Source of the DNA: Gordionus sp. m RMFG-2023
Lineage: Eukaryota; Nematomorpha; Gordioida; Chordodea; Parachordodidae
Reading direction: 5' to 3'
Length of the DNA stretch: 64,000 bases
Assembly: GCF_954871325.1 (NCBI RefSeq)
Contig: NC_088775.1
Span: 72,145,561-72,209,560 of the forward strand
The position numbers were made by a program, and so were the translations under genes. Of the stretch, positions 1 to 11,946 are shown one piece after another. Position 1 is the first letter of the stretch; every line of letters starts with the position of its first letter. A model generated the notes under the pieces. It had not been told where the DNA came from. It ran no database searches and worked only from the letters and a program-made list of their open reading frames with translations.

Positions 1-149
1 GTGGGGTTTCATTGGCGGAACAATTGGAATAACTAATTATAAAATGTATGCCAATATTTTGTGCTTTATTAGTGCCTAGTGCATTAACCAGTAGCGTAGC
101 CAATATATAGCAAAAAATTATTAGCAACAAAATTTTAGTCAACCTTATT

Positions 150-750
150 AAAAATGGCTGAATGCATTTATTCTAAAAATTTCATTATATATTAATTTGA
201 TCTGTTTTGGTAGATAGTATAAGTAAAAACAGATATTAGCAAAAAAGAAAAATTGGCATTAAGCCAGAATAGAAAATATAGAATAACTAAATATTTAGTT
301 TGCGCTATTATGGAGTACCTGACTAGTATTTATTAATTCCTCAAACATTAAGTATTTCTTATTTAGTCTATTTTATTGATTTAATCTGTTTTGTAGCTGA
401 TTTTAAGGGAAAATTATTGGTAAAATAAGAACAAATTGGCATCATGCCAGAAAGGAGAATGTAGAAGTTCTTAATATCTGTTGTTAATATTTAGGGCCTT
501 ATTTTTTAATTATTTTCTCCAACCACAAAAAAGTAATGAAATTATTAGCCAAATAATAACTATAATATCACGTTAGCATGAAGTCAGCCAAATTTTTGAA
601 AGCATAAATTTTGAAATTAATTTTTATCTATAATTAGTGTATTTTAGTACTTCAACCCATTTTATAGATAGTTTATAGGAAAAACGCTATTGACAAAATA
701 AGAAAAAATTGTTAAGATTGGCATTATGCCAGAACAAATATAGAAATGGG
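150..750 (+). repeat. Three degenerate direct repeats with a TTGGCATNATGCCAGAA core
   Basis: Three blocks share the order: TCTGTTTT-like stretch, then TAGATAGTwTA or similar, then an A-rich stretch, then an imperfect palindrome TTGGCAT-n-ATGCCAGAA. The palindromes lie at about 252-268, 435-451 and 718-733. Spacing is unequal (about 180 and 280 bp), so this is an old tandem or dispersed array. No coding potential is seen. Function unknown. Confidence 0.5.
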
Positions 751-774
751 TGTGCCAATATATAATATGTAATG

Positions 775-1147
775 TAGAGATCTGCAAAAGTAGGCCCGGC
801 CCTAAGGGGTTTCGGGCCGGGCCTATTTTTTAAAAAAAATTTGGGTTCGGGCTGGGTCGTGTCTAATATTTTTTTAAAAAATTCGGGGCGGGTCGGGTCC
901 GGCCTTGAAATTTTTGTTAAATATATCTAAATTTATCAATTTTATGTTGAATTTTTTTATGTGAAATAAAAATATTTGATTTTATTTATAGAAACTAGAA
1001 GCCATATAACATATATCTTTTATTTTGAGTAATTATAAAAATGAATTTCGGCAAATTTTTTTATTTTGGGCTCGGGCCGGGTCGGCAAAACATTTTTAAA
1101 ATAATTTCGGTCCTGGCCCGAAAAATTACGTCCGATGCAGATTACTA
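775..1147. mobile_element. hAT-type MITE (TAGAGATCTGCA tips), 373 bp
   Basis: The imperfect inverted tips TAGAGATCTGCA and TGCAGATTACTA are flanked by a perfect 8-bp duplication ATGTAATG (767-774 and 1148-1155), the target-site length of hAT elements. The interior is rich in GGGCCGGGC words in both orientations and has no reading frame. It is non-autonomous. Related tips occur at 2251, 3104 and 60430. Confidence 0.85.
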
Positions 1148-2250
1148 ATGTAATGCATGATTAGTACTCCACCAGTCTTTCCAGTCAATAAACAGTAACC
1201 ATTTATAAGCGAAACAAAAGCTATAACGGCGTGCCTTAGGCTAAATATATAATAAAGCGCGAATGAATAAAAAATAATAAAATAGCACAAAAATGGTTAA
1301 AGGGAAGGCTAATGCGAAATTTATTATCTAAACTTTATACCCCCCCCCCCCCATTAAATTAAAATTAGTAAATCAAAACTACTCTTTTAGTTCAATCTCA
1401 ATTTCACCTAACCATTACGATATTTATAAAACAAATGATTTAGTTTTTAAAATGGGCCCTTATATAACCAATGATTTTTGCTTAGAAGAAACTGGAAGAG
1501 GCCGATATTTTTTGAAAATTTTTATTCATAAACAAATTCTTAAAATCAAAAGTACTAAATTAATTCTAAGCATTTCATATATTTTTCAGAGCGATTCATT
1601 TTTTAATCTAAGCGTTTTGTTTCAGATATCTGAGAAATAATAATTTTTTCTAGATATTTCAGTTTTTTATCAAAACATTGAAAAATAATTCTAAGCATTC
1701 AATATTTTTTTCTGAAAATTGAGTAGGGGGGGGGGTCATCGCCACGCCCCTCGTTTTGACTAGGCATGTGTCTTAGGATTAATGAATTTTTCCCCCATAA
1801 ACTAAAGATAATATATTATAATTTAAGAACCTCCTTACCTTTTTTTCTTAATTATTAAATTAATTTTTTCATTATAGTATTAATTATGTAGAATTTTGAT
1901 TGACATTTCTTTAAATAGAATCGTATATATATTTTTTTTAACTTTTATAATAACATGGAATTCTAACGCTATATTTATTGTAGCATAGATATGAATATCC
2001 TATTAAGCTTGTTGGTCATAAGTTTGAAATTAATATTGATAAAAAAAATTTAAATTTCCTGGGACTTTCTTATCCTAGAGGTAATTTTCTTAAATATTAT
2101 TCAATTATACGAAATCTTTTCACCAAATATTTCATTTTATTTGTATATTTTTATATTTTTTTTTTAGTATGTTTATAAATTATAGATTTGCAGAGATCAA
2201 AATTTTAGGCCCGGCTAGGCCGGACTAATATGTGAGTACTAGGCCCGAAC

Positions 2251-3630
2251 TAGAGGTCTGCAACGGACGGGCTAAAATTTTTTAAAGAACGAGAGGCCAG
2301 CGGGTTAAAAATTATTTAAACAATGGGCGGGCGGGTTAAAAAATTTTCAACTTTTATTATTTAAAATCATTTAAGTAAACATTAAAAGAGATATGCTCCA
2401 TAAAATTTCAACATTTTTAATACCAAAGTTACGACAACTGAGGATGTTGTCGTCGGAAGAAATTAATTAAGTAAAATAATGTATCGAAACATGTTGGTTT
2501 TGATTTGCATGGAAGAATATAACATCGACGTGGATGAAAATCTGATTTTACTCGTTTCCCTAAAGGAAAAAGAACTCATTTAAAGGTTATTAAATTAAAA
2601 ATGCAATGCTTGAAATAGATAGCATTCACGTCAAAATTAAGCCACAACAGATGGGAGGATAGAGGACCTTACTTACCTAATTACATAAAAAAAATTTTAA
2701 AGTAATGAGTTTGATTTGTATAATTTCGATAGATTTTAGGCTACTAAGTTTAATTTCGAATTTTTAATCAATTTAAATTAATTTAAAAAAATTTATTATT
2801 AATGGTTTCACTTTTTATTAAAATATCTTATTTGAGGAAGAGAATATGCTTCAACCGGATATTCTACTTTGGTGGGCACAACAAAAAAAGATTTATCAAA
2901 GCTGTAAAAATTAGCTAAAAAATATTGGCAATGCCAGCAAATAGTGCTCCTTTTGAACAAGGAATTAACATTGCTTGAGGATTTTTAGAACAATGAAGAA
3001 CTTGTTTGAATCCAGAATATGTATATTCATTATTATTTTGCATTATAATAACAAATAATACCAATAAATCTTATTTTATATTTTTTTTCATAAATATTTT
3101 ATTTAGAGACCTACAGAAATACTTTTTGCACGACCCGGCCCTGATTTTTTTTTATTAAAAAAAACTATCACGGCCCTTTTTTTTATTAAAAAAAATATTC
3201 AGGCCCGGCCCGTATTTTTTTAGAATATATTATTTTTCATTTTTAGCTAATGGTGATATTTAGTTTTAAAATATACAGCCCAGACTGCGTATTTTTTTTA
3301 AAAAAAATTCAGGTCCGACCCAGGTATTAATTTTTTTTGGGTATTTAAAATACTGCCTAGCCAAGCTTAGGGCCGGGTCTGCAGGTCTATGATTTTATTG
3401 AATTAAATAAATTCTATATCAGTAATTTTAATTTAATATTTTTTTATGCTTAATATACTAATTTCCTAAATTATAAAACTTTTTTATAGGGATATAGTTC
3501 TGAAACTGAATTTTTTTTAGATGCTTTAAAAAATTGAAAGAATGAAGAATGAGCATGTTTAAATTTTATATGGGCGAGCGTGGCTTAAATTTATTTTGTT
3601 GACTAAAAATCTACCCATAATAGACCTCTA
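2251..3630. mobile_element. hAT-type non-autonomous element, 1.38 kb, carrying a nested MITE
   Basis: It starts TAGAGGTCTGCAACGG and ends TAGACCTCTA. The flanks are GCCCGAAC (2243-2250) and GTCCGAAC (3631-3638), a 7/8 match as expected for a worn 8-bp hAT duplication. The flanking DNA is itself repeat-like (GGCCCGGC words at 2208-2250). A second MITE is inserted at 3104-3391. No transposase frame is visible. Confidence 0.75.
3104..3391. mobile_element. Nested hAT-type MITE, 288 bp
   Basis: The tips TAGAGACCTACAG and CTGCAGGTCTATG are flanked by a perfect 8-bp duplication ATTTTATT (3096-3103 and 3392-3399). The interior alternates GGCCCGG words with poly-A/T. It lies inside the 2251-3630 element, so it is the younger insertion. 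Confidence 0.8.
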
Positions 3631-3933
3631 GTCCGAACGTCTCACATAAATTAATATAATTTTTAAAAATATATTGTTATATATATATTAAATTAGTTAT
3701 AAATTTCGGGTAAAGTCAGGATTTGAGAAACAATTTTTTTTGTATTTTTTTAAAAAAAAATAATGATATTAAAAAAACTTTTAAATAAAAAACATATTTT
3801 AGGGTTTTTAGAGCCCTATAGTTCAGAATTAAATGTACATATAATTTAATTATTAAAGTATTTCACCTGAACCTCGTAGTTTGGTAAAAACGAAAAAATC
3901 TTATTAACTACTTCGCTGCTCATTAGTCCAAAG

Positions 3934-6900
3934 CAGTAGCGTCACTAGGGGGCTCGCAGGGGTCGAGCCCCCTGAAAAATTTGAATAGCAGCTCCCTGAA
4001 GCGAAGAAATTTTTTTTAATGGCTCCCTAATATCCCCCTGAACTAAAAATAAATTTTTTTGAAAGCCCTCTGAACGATTTCTTTTATAATTCTATTAAGT
4101 ATTATAAATAGATTTGATTTTATTATAAAAATAATTAAGACTATCTAAATTTTTAATTTTTATTAAATGAAGTGCTATTTTAATTATTAGATTAGATTAA
4201 TATTAAACATATAGATTATATTTTCACTATGTCAGTTTGCATTTAAATTCTATTAAAAATGTAAATCATAATGTCTAAATATCAATTTAGCATTAACATT
4301 TGAAGCTTAATTGATTTTTAAATTATTTTATAACCCTAATTAAATAAATAAAATCATTTATTAATTGAAAATTAACAAATTTAATGTTGTAATTATCCGA
4401 GTTCAAAATCATTAATCCATTTTTAAATTTAATTATCATGCCTCTTTCTAAAAATATTTCCAAGATCCAAACAATTATAAGATATTTCTTTAATAAAAAG
4501 TATGCAGACATATAGTTGATAATCCTCTATTTTAATAGAATTGGTTACAAAATATTAGGTAAAATACCACTTTTACAGACATATTTGATAGTTATATGAA
4601 TATATTACAATATTTTAGTGTTGTAAAAGAAGCGTTCAAAATGAACGCGTTCGTGAACGAAGTTCGTTTTTTTGAAAAAAATAATGAACGGCGGTTCCTT
4701 TTATTTTTGACGAACTTTGAACCTGAACGCGTTCCTTTTTTATGACGAACGCGTTCGAATTTAACGTTCGTTTCAATTTTAAAAATATTTTTATTTTTAT
4801 TTATTTGAAAAATTTAATATTTCCGAATTTTTTTAAAAAATGTATTATTTATATTTTTAATCGGCTGTGTATTTCCTTTCACATTTCAATTTTTGTAACA
4901 CATAGTTTATTAATTTGAATATTATTGTTTATATTTTAATTTAATAGATTAGCATAAGCATGGATATTATTATTTAATCCTCATCATCTGATTCTGAAAA
5001 TCCATAATCAGATGAATTATCATTTTGGCCAAATATGATAAATGTTTTACATTAACATCCTATATTGAAGGAACTACCAAGTGTAAAATGTGACCAAAAA
5101 GTATTATATTGTCAAATTCTTCAGGTTCCAATTTAAAACGACATTTGATTTTATATGATATAACTAAGTTAAATCATTAAATTTGAAGAAATAATGCATT
5201 TGAGATATTTGACCCCAACAAACCGATAGTTATTTTAAAATTAAAAAAATTAGTGGCCTTAAATATGGTCAACCATTGATAGACGCCGTATAAATGGAAT
5301 TAATAAATATTAAACCTATCACTCTCAATTAATTACATATATTTTATTTTTTTAAAGATTTGAACATATATATAAGGATCAATATGTTCTTTCTGCAATT
5401 ATACATCCAGCATTCAAACTTCAATGGCCATGGATTAAACTTCCATAGAACGAACCTATTAAAGATTTATAGCGTTATTGAAAAAAATGCTTTGAAAACC
5501 CTAGAGAACTGTTTTAATTTCGAGATATCCTTTTTTTTCTCGAGAGTAGAGAATGGATTGGAGGAGGATAACTTATCTCAATTTTTTGCAAATAACAAAA
5601 CAATATGTTTTTAATTAATTCTCCACGTTAAAAGAACTGTTTATTAAGTATAAAACCGCAATCCCCTCATCTGCCCCTGTAGAGCGCGTTTTTAGTTTAG
5701 CTAATGCCGTATTAACTGCCAAGTGTTCCTGTCTATCAGATAGATATTTTGAAAACAATTGTTATTAAAATTTAATAAGAAACATTTTTTATAAATAAAA
5801 ATATCTTTTTATTCGCTATATTATATTATATTATCAAAATAAAACTATATTATTTTTTACATGGCTAAAATATATTGTATTAAAAAATATAAGTTTATTT
5901 ATATTAAATTTAATTTAAAAAAAATTTATCATAAAATTTTGAACGGTTTTATGAACGTGAACGCGTTCCTTTTTTTTGAACATGAACTTGTACGTGAACG
6001 CGTTCGATTTTTGTTAATGAACGTTGAACGCGAACGCATTCGATTTTTTTAGAAATGTTTACAGCAGTACAATATTTTAATAAACTTTACTAAATGCTTT
6101 TCATGATAAATAATTAAAAAAATATTGTTAAAAATTAAACATCTTATTATTCATCCCTTAATGGTTGTAATCTTATTAGCTTCTCTTTTTTTATGTGTTA
6201 TTAGGACAGCTATTTTTCCTTCTTTGTAAAACAGTTTTGAGTTAAATTTTTAATACGAGTATATTTTTGATATTATTACAAACTACTATTATTTTAAGAT
6301 ATAATGTACAACTAGAGGTGGGCGACAATAATATAAAATCTTAATTGCTTTCATCATATCACTCTAGTCCTTATTTTATAGTTGCAAAATGATTAATTTC
6401 TAATTGGCATTCTTACCGTGTAAATAACTCAAGGCTGCAATATATTTGTATAATTATTTCTTCTAAAAATTTTTAGTGTTTTTGTTTTATCAATTTATAT
6501 AACATAATAAATTCTGATATGAGTTTACATCGTGAGTGTCATGGCTATGATTGCAAATTAATCAGCATCTATTATTTGTGTGGCTATGTAATTTAAGATT
6601 ATTGCCCCTGCTGCTTAGAGCATTTGATTGCATAATTTAGATGAGCAATAACTGTCTAGTCGTTTATATATCATTAAAAATGGAAGATAATCTTTTAGAA
6701 ATTTAATATCTGACAATAATTTCTCGATTACTTATCTAGCTTCCATACTGTCATCTAGGTCTAACCACAATATAGTTTTAGATTTGATTAGTCGTTTATA
6801 TTCTCTTCTTCTAAAATTATTGATTTGGTTAGGCCTACAGATTTTTCCTTATTACAATTATATAAAACATTCTCTAAAATGAACGTTATATTAGTTTAAT

Positions 6901-7291
6901 GACCTTTTGTCAATGTTGGTTGCTAAGAATTATATTGTCTTGTGTGGTTTTAAAACCATTAAATTCTTTCTACAAAATTTTTTTTTATATCTGCAATTAA
7001 TATTGTAATAAATGGATAAATATTTTGTATTAAAAAATATTATCTTTGCAAATGCCTTGTATTGTTTTACCTTCTTATTTGTATGCATAATAAATGACTA
7101 ATATGAAATTCAGAATAATTGTTAAGAGTTTGCAGATTTCTATTAAAAAATATAACATATTAATATAAAACCCGGCCAAGGCCGGGCAAAAGTAAGCCAA
7201 AGGCCCACAATATAGGGAGTATGGGGGCGAAACTCCCCATAATTTTTTTTAGTTGAGCCCACTGAGATTGCAAATACTAGTGACGGCCCTG
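3934..7291. mobile_element. hAT-family non-autonomous element (copy A), interrupted by another hAT
   Basis: The left tip CAGTAGCGTCACTAG and the right tip CTAGTGACGGCCCTG are imperfect inverted repeats (12 of 15). The flanks GTCCAAAG (3926-3933) and GCCCAAAG (7292-7299) match 7/8, fitting an 8-bp hAT duplication. Without the nested element at 4616-6069 it is about 1.9 kb. Two more copies of the same interior begin at 60920 and 62290, starting with the same tip followed by GAGCCCCCTGAAAAA. No coding frame is conserved between copies, so it is a passive element moved by a transposase encoded elsewhere. Confidence 0.75.
4616..6069 (+). mobile_element. Deleted hAT element with transposase C-terminal remnant, nested in copy A
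   Basis: The tips TAGTGTTGTAAA and TTTACAGCAGTA are bounded by a perfect 8-bp duplication CAATATTT (4608-4615 and 6070-6077). Subterminal regions at both ends are filled with GAACGCGTTC-type palindromic words. The interior keeps coding remnants on the + strand: a readable frame at about 5636-5765 contains SSAPVERVFS followed by LTAKCSCLSDR, the hAT C-terminal dimerisation motif. The frame at 5360-5614 reads like an upstream transposase piece. Most of the transposase is missing. The uninterrupted site survives in copies B (about 61715) and C (about 62945). Confidence 0.85.
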
Positions 7292-7299
7292 GCCCAAAG

Positions 7300-7968
7300 T
7301 ATCATTAGATTTTACCAAATGTAGTGGGTTTGGTGTTTAATAAAATGAGTATTTCTCCATATCTAATATAGACACCCATCTTTATTGCATAGGCTTAAGC
7401 TAACCCCTAATGTGTCCACAAGCTTATAAGACCTTAACCTATTCCTATTTTAAATTATAATATGGATTCTGATTTTATTTAGCATTTTTACACGACACTA
7501 TTTATTTAAGGGACACATTAGGAGACTTCTATATAGTATAAATAGGATTTCTTAATAATAAGCAGGAAAGGATTTATACATTTAATCATTATAATTAGAT
7601 AAGATATTATTGGATAATTGGCTCTTTTTTACTTGATTCTATTAGGTATTATAGAGGAACCTGATAATTTGACGATTTTAATCTGTGAATCTTTTTGGCA
7701 GAGATAAAAACTTGTCCGATCCTTCTCTGTCTTTTTTTAAAATATGAGCAACTATTTCGGTGAATAAATTTATAAATTGATCAAAAGCTTGGTTACTTTG
7801 TGAAATAAAAATGTACTAGTATTAATCAACATAATTTTAATAACTTATTTTAAATTGTTTAAAATTTTTAAATTTATTGTGCAATGAAAAATGTAAACAT
7901 ATTTTTCGAGATCGTCTGCTATCATCATATGTAAAATCGTGATTCTATATTATATGAATTTTTTTTAA
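7300..7968. other. A+T-rich gap, nothing recognised
   Basis: I see no coding frame, inverted tips or RNA gene in this stretch. It separates hAT copy A from the tandem duplication and LINE that follow. Confidence 0.5.
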
Positions 7969-8068
7969 ATTGATATTGATATATATTAAAACAACTATAT
8001 AAAAATATGTAAAAATTTTGATATTGATATATATTAAAACAACTATATAAAAATATGTAAAAATTTAT
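7969..8068. repeat. Tandem duplication, about 48-bp unit, two copies
   Basis: The unit beginning TTGATATTGATATATATT and ending ATGTAAAAATT is present twice in a row with almost no differences, so the duplication is recent. It lies just beyond the 3' end of the - strand LINE at 8110, in A-rich DNA. Confidence 0.8.
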
Positions 8069-8127
8069 AAAATGACTAAATAAAAATATATATTAAAAGT
8101 ATCGAAGGCTCTAAAAAGAGCTTAATT

Positions 8128-8961
8128 TTATGATGAAAATGTACCTAAAAAGCAAGTATAATTGTGTTTAAAAATTTCTAATTGAAGTTTTTGTTTAAGA
8201 AATAAAGATTCGCGGTTTTCGTTTGTTATGCTAAAAAAATTTCGAGATAAAGTTTTTAAAAAAATATATGTAGACTGTGAAAAATTGCGGTTAGTTGAAA
8301 TGACTATTGCCTGAAATATAAAGTTATTTAATTTTGAATATTTATTAATTTTTTTATTTTCCACACAAGTAAGAGGGTTTGTGTTAATTGATGAAGGAAA
8401 AGATGATACGCAGGTTACATCCCAAATAAGGGATTTCCCATTGGACCAAGGGGTACAGGTTAAGCCGTCGGGTCTAAGGCCGTCTTGTAATGAGAGGTTG
8501 GTAGGTTCAAGTATGTTGGGAATTTTATCCTTATTAAAAGGGTTATGTATGATTTTATTAATTGCTTTATGCCGGAGATGGCATCCTTGGCTACGGGTGC
8601 AGTTTAGACCGTGTCTGGCGTTAGGTTGAACGGGTAGGCTACATTGGTGGCAAGAGTGTGAATGTGTAAGCGAGCATCCTAGTCTAAAGCCTATAGTAAC
8701 TCTCAGTTGGTCATAGGTTAAGAGATTATATAAGGTTTGGCTTGGAAGTGCTTCGAGCCATTCATGCCCGCCGTATTTATCGTTGTTTTGTAATAGTTGT
8801 ATATCGCTGATTTCGGTAGGGTTAATACTATTTTGTAATTTTTTTATTAGGGGGTCGATGATATTGTTAGAGATTTCGGTAGGAAATGTATAACCGAATG
8901 GGGTTAAAAGATTCCATCTTTCTATTGCTGCTGAAAGAAGATCATCATGGGGAATTATCAA
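8128..8961 (-). pseudogene. LINE copy 1 C-terminal frame: RT connection plus restriction-like endonuclease
   Basis: This is the longest intact stretch of LINE copy 1, 277 codons. Residues 50-90 carry YGGHEWLEALPS and the LRVTIGFRLGC segment shared with copy 2. Around residues 100-130 lies a zinc-binding-like CHQC...HGLNC...CHLRH cluster. About residues 160-185 give RPDGLTCTPW then IWDVTCVSSF, where RPD and the following Asp would be the endonuclease active site. In RLE-bearing LINEs this domain nicks the target DNA to prime reverse transcription. The frame begins mid-protein, so its first Met is not a true start. Confidence 0.8.
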
Positions 8962-10609
8962 TGAACAGATCGCAGAATTGAACGATAGGCGATTTGATAT
9001 AAATAGAGAAAGGGAAAGTAGTTCTAAGGAATCAAGTCGATACCACCTAGTTTAGCGGGTAATTGGGCTAGGTGCCAATTAAAGTCTGATAATGATAGGT
9101 CGAGGATTCTTTCTATAAAGGACTTTAAGCGGATATTGTGTTGAATGAAAAATTTTGAAGAGGTAAATGATGAGGATGAGTGGAAGAGATGTGAGATTTT
9201 GGGAAGATATAAACACTTTTTTAATAAGTAAAAAAGCTGGTGCGATGGAATGTGGTTGATAAACTTTTCCAAGTTTTGATCTCAGAAAAAGTTTTATCGA
9301 TATTTTTTTCTGATATATTATTATTAATTAATGGGGAGCCCAATAGTTGGATATCATCTTTTTCGATGATTGTGTATTCTTTAAATAAATATAAGGGAAT
9401 CTCGGGGTTGAGAAAGCAAATTTCAGTTTTAGTTTTATTTAATTCTAAACCTATTTTAGGGCATTCTCTTTCAAGGTAGTTAAGGGCTTTGCGTATTTCA
9501 TGTGGATTACCTCAAAGGGTGCCATCATCAAGGTACCATAGGTTTAGGTCGAGATCAAAATCAGATTTAAGATCTTTCATCATATTATGGATAGCTAAGC
9601 AGAAAAGAATAGGTCCGAGGGGGGTCGCCCTGTTGTACTCCCTCTTCAGAGTATATAACGCTATCATTAAAGATGTGGGGGGGGGGTGCTATTGTTATAG
9701 CAGATGAAGCGCGAATATTGGGGGAAATTATCGAAAAAAGATTCGAGTGCCAAAGAACGTGATATTGTATTGAAAGCGTTCTTAAAATCAATTTTACATA
9801 AAACGGAGTTTTAGTGGATGTTGGAGGTAGATTCGAAGGCAGTGAGAGTCTATATCTACGCCTCCTTTTGTTTCGCATCCTAATTGGTATTTGCCAAGCA
9901 GGGAATGAGTATTGGATTTTATTTTTTTTGCTATAATTTTTGCTATCAGGCGTCTGAAAAATGAAACGATTGCAATTGGGCGGATTCCACCATTAGGTTT
10001 TTCAAAAGCTATCAAGTTAGCTCCAAATATAATTTGATGAGCTAATGTGGGAATATCTTTAGTAGTTATATTATTAAGGAAGGTGGTAGGTGAGTTAAAA
10101 AAATTATTGGAATTATGAGATTTTAAAAATGTTTGGAAGTAAGAAGGTCTATAGCCATCCGGGCCTGCTGCTGAAAATTTATTAAATTCACTTATTGTAT
10201 CGCGAATATCTTGGTTTGTAATTATGAATGGTGGGATATTGAGTGGTGGGTTTGGTAAGCCAGTTTAAGAGGCACGAGGATGAAGGGATTTTAGGTTTTT
10301 AAGGGTCTCGTCATTAGATGGGGCAAGTTTTGTTTGTGAAGAGATTAATTTTTATGCACCACAAATGTCACCTTCATTTATTTTTTGGAAATTTGCAGGT
10401 ATTACTAAAACTTTCATTAGAATTATTGGGAGTGTTAAATTTTCCAAATTTTTAAGTCTGTCTTTAATTAGGTTAGGTAGTGAGGTAGATTTGTTATCTT
10501 TTGGGATTGAGAGGCATTTGAAAGGGAATGTGAAGAGATTATTCCAATGGTTTAAATTTGACAAATCTTTGTTAATATTATCAAATAATTTAGTTAGATC
10601 ATTGATTTG

Positions 10610-10840
10610 TTAATTAACACTAGATGGGATGTGTTTTATTGTTGGTATTTTTTTAATAAAGATAATTTCTTCTAGTGATTTGTTATTTACTTGTATGTGT
10701 TTGGTATAGATTGGGGGTTCAATTAGTTTTGTGCAAAATGTATTAGAACCTGAGCAAGGGAGGGGAGGGCCATGTTTGTATAGATGGTCATCTTTTTTTA
10801 AATTAATAAGTTTGTGACAGGTTGGGCAGATTCCTTTCAT
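10610..10840 (-). pseudogene. LINE copy 1 N-terminal zinc-finger frame
   Basis: It starts MKGICPTCHKLI and continues to YKHGPPLPCSGS, a C-x2-C...H...C arrangement. Copy 2 starts the same way with CNICAKLI...YKHSYKGSTCPSS (16409-15936). The shared layout shows this to be the amino terminus of the element's single protein, probably nucleic-acid binding. The frame ends early through a break. Confidence 0.75.
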
Positions 10841-10859
10841 GCTAATGATGAGAAGGTGG

Positions 10860-11945
10860 TTTAATACCTGAGAAGTTTGTTACTTTGAGTCTAAGGCAAA
10901 AACATTGGAGTTAAGTTATTTGCTGGCAAGTTGTTATATATGGGTTTTGATGTAGATAAGATCAGAATAATTAATTTATATAGTACATATGAGGGTTATA
11001 TTTTTACCTCCAAGATAATGTGTTCCTAGAAGTTTCAATTGAAAGTGAACTTGTTATTAACTCTGAAATTATAGGTGCAGGTGGCATGGGAAAAATTATA
11101 TTTCAATCCTTAATATAAGTATTGTCAAAACTTGTTCTGAGTTGAGTTAGTGTTTTTTGGGAATTGGTTGAACTTTTAGATAGTTTTTAACTGATTGCAT
11201 ATTCTTTAATACAAAAAATAGCTAACATTTTTAACCGAACTTATTTTTTAATCATAGCTTTGTTTAATTAAATAGTTATAATCAGAGACACAAAGGCTCA
11301 TTCCAAAGCCTGACCTGATTGATCATTTATACATTCATGCCACTTCTTATGATTTCGACCGTTGAAAAGTTAAAACTCGAGCCAGGCTGAAAAATTAAAA
11401 TTTGAAACCCAGGTCTGACCTGAAAATGTAACGAATAAAAATTATCGGAGTTGTTAAAATATAGTTTTTTAAATAGATTAAACTGATACAGAAATGTTTA
11501 TTATACTTATATAAGGTGTACATAATGCCTAATTTAGGATTCTTTTGTTAAAATTCAAATTTTGAAGTGAGCTAAAAAATTTTATGGGTTGATATCTCAT
11601 TATAAATATAATAATTAAATGATAAATAATAATTGTTAGATTTTAATAATAAATTTATAAAATATATAATTAAATTTTTATAAATAATAATTGTTGAACA
11701 TTTTCAAAATTTTCTTCACATCCCCGTTTATCTGTTAAGAAAGTTTTAGCATTACTAATCATTATACTGGGGTACTTGACGACAGTATGGTATATGAATA
11801 ACAATTTTATATTGAGATAATCTTTAAATATACAAGAATCTCGACACTCATTTTGGGAAAAATTATTCATAATTTGATGAGTGTCAAAATTTTTATCATT
11901 ATTCATAATAATATCTTCTATAGGGTGCTAAAAAACGCTTAATAA
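10860..11945. other. A+T-rich region without a recognised gene
   Basis: This contains a worn repeat with CCAGGTCTGACCTG-type words (11280-11440). A 78-codon - strand frame (11906-11670) reads moderately protein-like (contains TVVKYPSIMISNAKTF) but has no homologue I recognise and no clear partner exon. I would not call a gene here. Confidence 0.4.
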
Positions 11946-11946
11946 G

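Larger units (their letters stand above)
8110..10850 (-). mobile_element. Non-LTR retrotransposon (LINE) with C-terminal restriction-like endonuclease, copy 1, broken
   Basis: Reading the - strand, pieces follow in order: an N-terminal zinc-finger-like CPTCHK...H..HG block (10840-10610), a linker (10564-10352), early reverse transcriptase with KPNGGIRPIAIVSFFRRLIA (10015-9794), VQQGDP, the catalytic WYLDDGT (about 9555-9520), the RT thumb with LAQLPAKLGG (about 9080-9050), and a C-terminal domain (8961-8128). That domain has a Cys/His cluster followed by RPDGLT..PW..GKSLIWDVT, the RPD...D pattern of restriction-like endonucleases in R2-superclade LINEs. No APE-type endonuclease is seen upstream. 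Several stops and frameshifts separate the pieces, so it cannot be active. Its sister copy is at 13690-16409. Confidence 0.85.

Noticed and set aside
8381-8629. + strand frame over the LINE endonuclease region
   Set aside because: It is the antisense shadow of the - strand frame that shows the RPD...D motif.
11670-11906. 78-codon - strand frame containing TVVKYPSIMISNAKTF
   Set aside because: Looks somewhat protein-like, but no partner exon, signal or family could be found.
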